Positions 13,234 to 19,374 of a DNA stretch of 36,626 bases are shown one piece after another. The position numbers and the translations under genes were made by a program. Every line of letters starts with the position of its first letter. The stretch's first letter is position 1. The DNA lies in IMG/VR virus record IMGVR_UViG_3300049811_000250, positions 1-36,626 of that record; one strand, written 5' to 3'. The DNA comes from a virus. Under the pieces are notes generated by a model, which saw only the letters and a list, made by a program, of their open reading frames with translations, was not told the origin of the DNA and did no database searches.

Positions 13234-14379
13234 ATGTTTGAGTACTACGTATATGTTTGGACTTTCCCGGATGCTACTGTTGCTTACGTGGGTAAGGGAA
13301 AGAACGACCGCGATTTGGGGGCGAAGAACGAAAGCTTTGAAGCTGCCCGAAAGTGGCTTGAGTTTGGTGTTGAGCGCGTTGCCTACTTTGCTACCGAACA
13401 GGAAGCTTACACTTACGAGGCACAGCTTATTGCTGAGTACGACCCTGCGTTCAATCGGACGCGAGGCCTCACGCCTAAGAAGTGGGTCAGCGGGGTAGAC
13501 ACATACGTGGAGAAGAATGAAGTCAAGAAGCTCGCAGCACGCGGGGCGCTTAGCACTACGCCCTTGGAAGTAGCGACCGCTTTTATGGGAAATATGCCTT
13601 CAGAACTGGTGGAAGAGACGGTCATGTTTGTTGGTGACCGGTTCTCTACCATGTTGAAGGAGTTCCTGGATTGTAATCCTAATCATATTGGAAAGATAAT
13701 TCTTGTGGATAATTATGAAAGTGAGCACTATGTAGCGCTTGGTAAGGCGCTTGACGGGCATGAAGGGGCGAATATTGAGCCTGAAAACAAGGACTTCCTT
13801 GCTGAAGACTTCGAGCAGGTAGACTACGTGATTATGAACCCGCCTTTCACTGCGGCTAACGGAAAAACCACTTTATGGAACAGGTTTTTAGACAAGGCTC
13901 TCACGCTTGCCTCACGGGGAGTGTACACGCTTATGCCTATTCGGGGCACGCTTGGTCTTGAGCATGAGGTGCTGATCGAGCGGGTCGAGTTCGCGTCCAC
14001 ACCAGTTATTGGTAAGGCTATCTACGTGGTGCCTGGTGCTAAGCGCTTGGTGTTTGAAGAAGAAGTTTGTAAGTTTAAGCTAGACATTCGGATTTCCGAG
14101 CAGCGTAATGGGCAGCGGAATGTACTGCCCACTGTACCGTTTATTGGCATTAGTCGGAATAAAACCACCACTAACTGTAGCATTCGGACCAGCTTTGCGG
14201 ACGGTGATGGTTCCACGTGGTGCTTTATGGGCGAAGACCTTGAAATGGTCGCGCGCTTAATGGAAGAGAAAGACTTTGGTGCCATGATGAACCAGTTTAA
14301 GCGTGAGAAAGCCGCTAAGCTTGGCCACGCTGCTTCGTTGGTTCGTAGCGAAGTTATTAGCTTGCTTAATCAACTGTAA
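13234..14379 (+). CDS. GIY-YIG nuclease fused to NPPF-type DNA methyltransferase
   Basis: A 381-residue two-domain protein. Residues 1-80 are a GIY-YIG nuclease of the GKG-type (LEM3-like) subfamily: YYVYV (4-8) for GIY, YVGKGKNDR (18-26) for YIG with the catalytic-type Arg26, EAYTYEAQLI with metal-binding Glu62, and FNRTRG with Asn74. A linker (81-105) leads to a methyltransferase: STTPLEVATAFM (motif X-like), TVMFVGDRFSTML (129-141, in the motif I place but without DPAxGxG), IILVDNYESEH (motif II), KDFLAEDF (motif III) and DYVIMNPPF (197-205, motif IV of N6-adenine/N4-cytosine enzymes), then GVYTLMPIRG. The degenerate motif I raises the question whether it binds SAM alone or needs the preceding 104-aa protein. 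It could modify and cut DNA in one chain. Own promoter upstream. Confidence 0.82.
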   Translation: MFEYYVYVWTFPDATVAYVGKGKNDRDLGAKNESFEAARKWLEFGVERVAYFATEQEAYTYEAQLIAEYDPAFNRTRGLTPKKWVSGVDTYVEKNEVKKLAARGALSTTPLEVATAFMGNMPSELVEETVMFVGDRFSTMLKEFLDCNPNHIGKIILVDNYESEHYVALGKALDGHEGANIEPENKDFLAEDFEQVDYVIMNPPFTAANGKTTLWNRFLDKALTLASRGVYTLMPIRGTLGLEHEVLIERVEFASTPVIGKAIYVVPGAKRLVFEEEVCKFKLDIRISEQRNGQRNVLPTVPFIGISRNKTTTNCSIRTSFADGDGSTWCFMGEDLEMVARLMEEKDFGAMMNQFKREKAAKLGHAASLVRSEVISLLNQL

Positions 14380-14397
14380 TTTATGGGGGAGAACAGA

Positions 14398-14745
14398 ATG
14401 ACGACGTGGACAACGCAGGATATGCTTAATGGTTTGTGCGATGTGACACAGGTTGGCACTGAGCGGGAAGAAGCGACTGACGGAGGGGGCGGGACACTCG
14501 GCACGATCGAGGATTATCTTGCTATCCACGATGCGCTTGGTGGTAGGCAATTCCTTTTGGAGTGGGCTAAAGCGAACCCCGCTAAGTTTTACGACCAATT
14601 GTTGAAGATATTGGAGAAGACGGACGCAATCAAGAGGGCTGGGGAGCAAACTGCTCGGCTCGATGCGCTTAGTGCTAAGGACTTGGAGGCTATGTCTTCG
14701 GTTGAGATTAAGCGTCTTTTGGTTGACAGTGTTAAAAAACAATAG
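14398..14745 (+). CDS. Possible small terminase subunit or accessory protein (115 aa)
   Basis: A 115-residue protein. ATG 14398 is preferred over 14383 because GGGGGAGA lies just upstream of it. An acidic, Gly-rich N terminus (TEREEATDGGGGTLGTIEDY) leads to a helical segment GGRQFLLEWAKANPAKFYDQ then LLKILEKTDAIKR, and a C-terminal helix SAKDLEAMSSVEIKRLLVDS. The segment 'GG..FL...A..NP..F...L.KIL' recurs in small phage proteins encoded just before large terminases, some annotated as terminase small subunits. Position supports this: it is the last gene before the repeat region and the large terminase. No clear DNA-binding helix-turn-helix is visible, so the call is tentative. Confidence 0.5.
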   Translation: MTTWTTQDMLNGLCDVTQVGTEREEATDGGGGTLGTIEDYLAIHDALGGRQFLLEWAKANPAKFYDQLLKILEKTDAIKRAGEQTARLDALSAKDLEAMSSVEIKRLLVDSVKKQ

Positions 14746-14753
14746 CACTATAT

Positions 14754-14911
14754 AGCACTGACAGCACTAAAATGCGCGTTTTCGCGCTCCTCGAGTGCTG
14801 TCAGTGCTGTCAGTGCTGTCGAAAAAAACATTTTTTATATTTTTTATGTCCCCTTAATTTTTATATCGTCAACATATATATTCTGATAGCACTGACAGCA
14901 CTGACAGCACT
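14754..14911. other. Candidate replication origin: inverted 9-bp iterons flanking AT-rich core
   Basis: Three tandem 9-bp units GTGCTGTCA/G (14795-14803, 14804-14812, 14813-14821) point toward a ~64-bp AT-rich tract (14822-14885, with A7 and several T6 runs). On its far side lie 2.6 copies of the complement TGACAGCAC (14888-14910). A further 15-bp copy AGCACTGACAGCACT (14754-14768) forms a perfect inverted repeat with 14794-14808. Iterons plus an easily melted core near an SF3 helicase gene are typical of phage and plasmid origins. It could instead be a packaging site or act in transcription termination. Confidence 0.65.
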
Positions 14912-14993
14912 CTAGTGCGCGTTGCGAGAGCCTTCACGCTCCGTAAATAGCACCATGCACATAGCACTCTGTGCGCTGCGCGAGTGGTTTCCC

Positions 14994-15088
14994 TCCAGAA
15001 AAACTGGTAAGTACCAGGCGCCATATCTGGGTATTTCCAGAAAAACTAGTGGCATGGTGCTCTGTACATAGGGCCCATATCTGGGTTA
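14994..15088. repeat. Imperfect direct-repeat pair beside the origin-like region
   Basis: Two blocks repeat in order: TCCAGAAAAACT(G/A)GT at 14994-15008 and 15036-15050, and CCATATCTGGGT(T)A at 15021-15033 and 15075-15088. The first copy also holds a perfect hairpin CTGGTA-AG-TACCAG (15004-15017). The stretch 14912-15095 has no gene I can support. The pair may be part of the origin, a packaging site, or a protein-binding array. Confidence 0.65.
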
Positions 15089-15095
15089 GTAGGCT

Positions 15096-15125
15096 AAAAA
15101 AAGAGGCGGGGATTGCTCCCCGCCT
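15096..15125 (-). terminator. Rho-independent terminator of leftward island
   Basis: On the minus strand a perfect 9-bp stem AGGCGGGGA/TCCCCGCCT (loop GCAA) is followed by CTTTTTTT. It begins 5 nt after the stop of the 44-aa gene and would end the short leftward transcript before it reaches the repeat/origin region. Confidence 0.92.
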
Positions 15126-15130
15126 TGTGC

Positions 15131-15265
15131 TTACTCACCAAAGTTTAGTGCTGTTAGAATGGTCATACCAAGCAGGAAGTGCAAGGTGTTGGAGGAGAGG
15201 CCTGTGGCCAGTTCTCCCACCACCAACACAACCAACAAGAGACCAAGGATCGAGTCCTTGGTCAT
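15131..15265 (-). CDS. Very small membrane protein (44 aa)
   Basis: A 44-residue protein from ATG 15265, 5 nt after the stop of the 92-aa gene and just before a strong terminator, which supports its being a real cistron. It begins MTKDSILGLLLVVLVVGELA (strong hydrophobic helix), continues TGLSSNTLHFLLGMT and ends ILTALNFGE, so it has one, perhaps two, transmembrane helices. The ribosome site (GCGAG) is weak; coupling with the upstream gene is likely. A holin-like or host-membrane role is possible for such a protein but cannot be shown. It is the only membrane protein encoded between early and late modules. Confidence 0.6.
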   Translation of the reverse strand: MTKDSILGLLLVVLVVGELATGLSSNTLHFLLGMTILTALNFGE

Positions 15266-15270
15266 CTCGC

Positions 15271-15549
15271 TTATTCCGCCTTAGCTTCTTGAGCCTTGGC
15301 CTTCTTGGGGTAAACTCGAGCCCCAATGCGACCGTCTGCCCGCAGCTTCGACTTGTACCATGCGATACATGCCATGGAGGTTTTCGCCGTCTCAAACTTG
15401 GCCAAGACATTCTCGAGAATCTGCTTGTTGGACAGTTCCGGATTGTTCAAAATTTGATCGATAATCATTTGACCAATTCGAAGCGGTTTGACTTCGGTTT
15501 GAGCAACGACTTCATTGGAAACTTCAACGACTTTTTTGGCTTTTGCCAT
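15271..15549 (-). CDS. Small helical-domain protein, paralogue of the 3661-4332 protein (92 aa)
   Basis: A 92-residue protein, ATG 15549 with AGGAG upstream. Residues about 30-75 (LSNKQILENVLAKFETAKTS then MACIAWYKSKLRADGRIG) match the C-terminal domain of the protein encoded at 3661-4332: both share SNK...V...F.TAKTS.ACIA.Y.SKL.A.G. The N and C termini are Lys/Ala-rich and flexible. The domain is widespread in phages and has no assigned function; the basic character suggests nucleic-acid binding. It is transcribed leftward from an AT-rich region with TATAAT at 15630-15625, opposite to its neighbours, and forms a two-gene unit with the 44-aa gene. Confidence 0.8.
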   Translation of the reverse strand: MAKAKKVVEVSNEVVAQTEVKPLRIGQMIIDQILNNPELSNKQILENVLAKFETAKTSMACIAWYKSKLRADGRIGARVYPKKAKAQEAKAE

Positions 15550-15595
15550 GATAAACTCCTAAGTTGTAAAAGAGATAGTTACCTGTTAGTAACTA

Positions 15596-15630
15596 ACTAA
15601 CTGTGTTATTCAGTTAGTAAAGATATTATA
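15596..15630 (-). promoter_or_regulatory. Candidate leftward promoter -10 and leader hairpin
   Basis: Minus-strand TATAAT (15630-15625) with no good -35 at 17 bp; TTGTAC lies 22 bp away. Just downstream is a perfect 8-bp inverted repeat ACTAACTG-TGTTATT-CAGTTAGT (15596-15618), which could be an operator or leader hairpin. The TATAATATCTTTA start of the leader is shared with the promoter at 13169-13198. Confidence 0.5.
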
Positions 15631-15774
15631 GTCTTGTGGAGATGAGATGTATGTACAAGGTGAGTATCGCTTTGTGACAAGATGCGACGAGATAGGGAAC
15701 GATTTGTATATCACAATGGGAGTGGTAAGTATATGATTTCTTTGTGATAGAATGTAACCAACTGTAACCTAGAG

Positions 15775-15834
15775 GGATGGTTGCGAACTGTCAAGGATGG
15801 TAGTGAACTGTCATGGATGGTGGTGAACTGTCAC
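15775..15834. repeat. 20-bp tandem repeat array upstream of large terminase
   Basis: Three consecutive 20-bp units GGATGGT(T/A/G)G(C/T)GAACTGTCA(N) start at 15775, 15795 and 15815. Diverged GATGGTTGGG-type units continue to about 15890. The 608-bp gap 15550-16157 holds no gene I can support. It also contains a hairpin GGTGCCAC/GTGGCGCC near 15935-15965, a palindrome CTATGTACATAG near 16038 and a GC-alternating run near 16090. A packaging (pac) site or regulatory protein-binding array is likely. Confidence 0.7.
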
Positions 15835-16122
15835 GTTGCGGATGGTAATGAATGGTTGGGTATTGTTGCAGATGGTTGGGCATCGTCACGTTGCGCATTG
15901 CCATCGATGGGCACAGTTCGTTGCACTCTGTGCATGGTGCCACACCCCCGGGTTTCGTGGCGCCCCGCTTGACAAAAAAGGGCCTAAGGCAGCCACAAAA
16001 TCCCACGTACTTTTCAATCTCCTAGTAATACAAAATCCTATGTACATAGTCCTATGTGCTCAATATGACGTTGTTCTGCATATATAAACGCGCGACGCGC
16101 GCACGCGCGTGGGACCAGGGCA

Positions 16123-16151
16123 TTTACATTGTCCACAAAAGGGCCTACAAT
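16123..16151 (+). promoter_or_regulatory. Late promoter of terminase operon (TTTACA-17-TACAAT), leaderless output
   Basis: -35 TTTACA 16123-16128, 17-bp spacer, -10 TACAAT 16146-16151. The terminase ATG (16158) begins 6 nt after the -10, and no Shine-Dalgarno sequence precedes it, so translation should start at or next to the mRNA 5' end. The spacer sequence CAAAAGGGCCTA recurs near 15975 after a TTGACA. Confidence 0.72.
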
Positions 16152-16157
16152 ACGCGT

Positions 16158-17660
16158 ATGAGCCTCTCCCCCGTTCAGCAGCAAGCCCTAGCGATTCTTG
16201 CTCGCCGTGAGCAGGCTGCCCTCCATTTAGGCTCGTACGCCCAAGATGCCATTGCCGTCACCCCCGCGACGCACCACATGGCCATCTGCAATGCCATTGA
16301 TGAGCTGCTCGCCGATGAGTACGACGAGCTAATCATCAACTCCCCACCGGGCTCCGCCAAGAGCACATACACCTCCCACGCCCTGCCGGCATACTTTCTT
16401 GGTCGGTTCCCCGACAAGAACATCATTTGCGCCACCCACACAGCCGAGCTGTCAGAGCGGTGGTCACGCAAGGTGCGCAACACGGTCGCCTCCCCCATCC
16501 ACCGGAGTGTCTTTCCGGCATCGGACCTGTCCAAAGACAGCACGGCAGTCTCCCGTTGGGCTACGTCCAAAGGCGGCGAGTTTCTTGCCGCGGGCGTGGG
16601 GGGTAGTATTTTGGGCTTCCGCGCGGACCTCGGCCTCCTTGACGACCCCATCAGTGGCTTCGAGCAAGCACAGAGCATCACGCAGCTCACCAAGATCCAC
16701 AACTGGTACGAGACAGACTTCGTGACGCGTCTCAAGCCCGGCGCGAAGGTGGTCTTGATCTGTCAGCGGCTCTCCCCCAACGACTTGGCTGGTTACCTCA
16801 TAGCGCGCAATGCAGAGAACCCGACCCGTCGGCAGCGGATACTCATCCTCCCCATGGAGGCGCGGGAGAATGACCCCCTTGGGCGCGCGCCCGGCGACCG
16901 GCTGTGGCCTGAGTGGTACACGCAGGAGATGGTCGAGGACGCCAAGCGGGACGATTTCAAATGGCGCACGCTCTACCAGCAGGAGCCCCCGTCGGACACC
17001 GGCTCGTGGGTCGCCCCCGCGGAGGTGCGCTTCCGCCAGTCGCCCACCATTACGCCGGAGACCAAGTGCTATGGGATGTCAGACCTGGCTCTGTCAGTCA
17101 ATTCGGGGGACTACACTGTACACTTCATTGTGGCGGTTGACCACAACGGAGACTGGGACATCGTTGACGCTGTGCGGGAGCGTGTTGACCCAGAAGCAAG
17201 TTCTACAAGGCTTGTTGGGCTTGCTCAAACATACAAGCCCCAAGAGTGGCTCATAGACGACGACAACGCCAGCAAAGTGTTCATGCAGCTGGTCGCGACG
17301 AAAGCTCGCGAAACTGGTTCTTTCGTGCCGTGGAAGCCGCTACCGATGCGGGGACAGAACAAGGAGACACGCGCCGCGCCCCTGCGCGGTATGTTCAAGC
17401 GGGGGAAGGTGTTCCTCCCCGATAATGCCCCATGGACCCGGTGGCTGCTCCAAGAGATTTCGGCGTTCCCCAACGCTTTGGGCGAGGGGGTGGACGACGG
17501 CATCGACGCCCTCAGCCTGCTGGGCCGTCGCCTGACGGCGCTGGCCAAGCCGCACCTGACCGTGGTCGCCCCCGTCAAAGCCAAGACGTGGCAGGACGTC
17601 ACCCTCAACGAGATGTGGGAGGACCGGGCCCACATGAACCGTCGGTCAGCAAGGATATAG
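16158..17660 (+). CDS. terL: Terminase large subunit
   Basis: A 500-residue packaging motor. The ATPase has Walker A NSPPGSAKST (61-70), Walker B LGLLDDP (158-164) with its catalytic acid, and a coupling motif near VVLICQRLSPNDLAG. The RNase H-like nuclease domain follows: GMSDLALS (about 312, first Asp), WLIDDDNASKVF and VDDGIDALSLLGRR (C-terminal acidic pair). Length and motif order are those of podovirus and related large terminases. I chose ATG 16158 over the longer frame from 16056, whose first 34 codons lie in the promoter. The start has no ribosome site and sits 6 nt after a -10. It converts ATP into DNA translocation at the portal and cuts the concatemer; the repeat arrays just upstream are candidate recognition sites. 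Confidence 0.95.
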   Translation: MSLSPVQQQALAILARREQAALHLGSYAQDAIAVTPATHHMAICNAIDELLADEYDELIINSPPGSAKSTYTSHALPAYFLGRFPDKNIICATHTAELSERWSRKVRNTVASPIHRSVFPASDLSKDSTAVSRWATSKGGEFLAAGVGGSILGFRADLGLLDDPISGFEQAQSITQLTKIHNWYETDFVTRLKPGAKVVLICQRLSPNDLAGYLIARNAENPTRRQRILILPMEARENDPLGRAPGDRLWPEWYTQEMVEDAKRDDFKWRTLYQQEPPSDTGSWVAPAEVRFRQSPTITPETKCYGMSDLALSVNSGDYTVHFIVAVDHNGDWDIVDAVRERVDPEASSTRLVGLAQTYKPQEWLIDDDNASKVFMQLVATKARETGSFVPWKPLPMRGQNKETRAAPLRGMFKRGKVFLPDNAPWTRWLLQEISAFPNALGEGVDDGIDALSLLGRRLTALAKPHLTVVAPVKAKTWQDVTLNEMWEDRAHMNRRSARI

Positions 17661-17661
17661 T

Positions 17662-19374
17662 ATGAACTTGTACAACCCCGGAGCGGGTGCGATTGACATG
17701 CTCCGCAACTTGGCTAGCCGCCTGACCGCAGACGACACTGCGGAGCCGCAGCAAGCACCACGCGGGCTGCTGGGCAACATCAAGGACTTGGTCAGTAATC
17801 CCGGCGCGTATGCCGAGATGCTGACTGACCGTCTGCGCAACTTCAATGCGGGCAACAAGGCGGTCATCCGCCCCGACGGCGCGGGCATGGTCCCTATGAC
17901 TCGTGAGGAGCGCACGGCGCAATTCACCCAGGGCGCGTTGGATAACCTTGGGAGCGGCGGGCTTGGCGCTTTGGGCGTGGTGAAACCGCGTGGTGGTAAC
18001 TGGCTGAGCGGTAAGTATGGGCCTGAGCGCACACACTTTAGAAGCTTGAAAGCTGAAGAGCCGGCGGAATTCGTAATCCCGCGTAACGTTGAGGAAGCCA
18101 TAGCAATGCGTGAGGCGGCGCTAGCCGAAGCGGGCAAGCCCTCGCCGCTTAATACTTGGATCGACAAGCAGCTCACCAAGTACATCAAGAACGACATGGC
18201 GTCCCCCGCTGATCCCATCCGCAAGCTAGCAGATGCGTGGCCCGCAGAGAAAGCCACCAAGCTCGCAGCGGCAGAGGCCAAGGTCGCAGCCCTTCGCAAG
18301 AAGCAGGAAGCGCAAGCCGCCACGCGCGGCGTGCCAGAGGAGTATCTCACCCGCACGCGGCAGGAGGTGCTTGCCGCTGAAGAAGCACGGGACCTCATTG
18401 ATGCCAATACTGGTTTGCATTATGCGCCTGACCCGTACATGCCCAGCGAAACGACTAGTATGCGGCGCGTAGAAGAAGGGTTTCCTGCGGAAGGCATGGC
18501 AGCAACTGACCTTGGGCGCGCGTGGGAGATGCAATCTGATGATGCAATAAACCCGCAAAAGGCTGCGTATTTCCAACTGTCTAACAATCTAAAGCAGGAC
18601 CCATGGCTTGCTAAGGCAGACCCCGAAGCAAGAATTAACACGCTAATGCCTAGTGCTTTGGGCGACACGCGGCTTGACCATTTGGTCGATGAGCTGCGCA
18701 ATTCCCTCCGTGAAGGACGCCTCACGCCTGAGCAACTGGGCAAGATGCCCATTGACCAGGCCGTCCGTCATGTGGCAGAGGTCAACGCCCTTCGTGCCGT
18801 CAAGTCGCGGCAAGAACAGGCCATGGACACCGCCGGTATGCCCCTCCATAAAGACTACCCGGAGCAGGGTCTGTCGTGGCGCCAGCTCATGTCTGAGGAT
18901 CAGGATCAGCTTCAGAAGTGGCTCACCCAAGAGGGCGACGCCATGGGCCACTGTGTCGGTGGGTACTGTGACGATGTGGCAGAGGGTCGGTCCAGTATTT
19001 ACTCCCTCCGTGATGCCAAGGGGCGGCCCTACGTGACGATTGAGACCATGCCGCCAGACTTAGAAGGCCCTGGTAGCTTGGACGACGCAATTGGTGATCG
19101 CCTTTGGGGCGAAGCGTTTGCCAAGTTTGGTGAAGAAGCAGAAGGCACTGCGCCGTTCATGAAGTATATTGAGGACGGTATGCGTGAAGCAGCAAAGAAC
19201 CGCGTGCCAATGATTGCACAGATCAAAGGCCCAAAAAACGAATCGCCAGACCCCAAGTACTTCCCGCAAATCCAGGACTTTATCCGGTCGGGTAAGTGGA
19301 GCAATATTCAAGACCGTCGGCATACTGGTTTGACCGACGCAGAGATTGACCAAATTTTGAAGGGCACACAATGA
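17662..19374 (+). CDS. PcfJ-domain-like protein between terminase and portal (570 aa)
   Basis: A 570-residue protein starting 1 nt after the terminase stop and overlapping the portal start (ATGA). The N-terminal ~70 residues (DMLRNLASRLTADDTAEP, GNIKDLVSNPGAYAEML) form helices resembling those at the start of phage ejection proteins. Residues about 205-260 are a long Ala/Lys/Glu coiled coil. Residues about 425-460 carry GDAMGHCVGGYCDDV then GRSSIYSLRDAKGRPYVTIE, which fits the PcfJ-like signature 'M.HCV..Y......G...I.SLRD..G.P..TIE' known from conjugative plasmids and phages, where function is unclear. The conserved His/Cys pair could be catalytic or metal binding. Position suggests a virion or packaging-associated protein, possibly injected. 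GC and codon use drop slightly within its C-terminal half. Confidence 0.75.
   Translation: MNLYNPGAGAIDMLRNLASRLTADDTAEPQQAPRGLLGNIKDLVSNPGAYAEMLTDRLRNFNAGNKAVIRPDGAGMVPMTREERTAQFTQGALDNLGSGGLGALGVVKPRGGNWLSGKYGPERTHFRSLKAEEPAEFVIPRNVEEAIAMREAALAEAGKPSPLNTWIDKQLTKYIKNDMASPADPIRKLADAWPAEKATKLAAAEAKVAALRKKQEAQAATRGVPEEYLTRTRQEVLAAEEARDLIDANTGLHYAPDPYMPSETTSMRRVEEGFPAEGMAATDLGRAWEMQSDDAINPQKAAYFQLSNNLKQDPWLAKADPEARINTLMPSALGDTRLDHLVDELRNSLREGRLTPEQLGKMPIDQAVRHVAEVNALRAVKSRQEQAMDTAGMPLHKDYPEQGLSWRQLMSEDQDQLQKWLTQEGDAMGHCVGGYCDDVAEGRSSIYSLRDAKGRPYVTIETMPPDLEGPGSLDDAIGDRLWGEAFAKFGEEAEGTAPFMKYIEDGMREAAKNRVPMIAQIKGPKNESPDPKYFPQIQDFIRSGKWSNIQDRRHTGLTDAEIDQILKGTQ

Noticed and set aside
14746-15130. tRNA or structured RNA gene in the gap
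   Set aside because: I looked for cloverleaf arms and a CCA-type acceptor and saw none; the hairpins are accounted for by iterons and a terminator.
15775-15890. CRISPR array
   Set aside because: Repeats are 20 bp and directly abutting with no spacers, and no cas genes are present; the Cas4-like nuclease is a replication-module enzyme.
16056-16157. Longer N terminus for the large terminase (start at 16056)
   Set aside because: Those 34 codons lie over the promoter and GC-alternating run, and their residues look non-protein-like; ATG 16158 fits family length.
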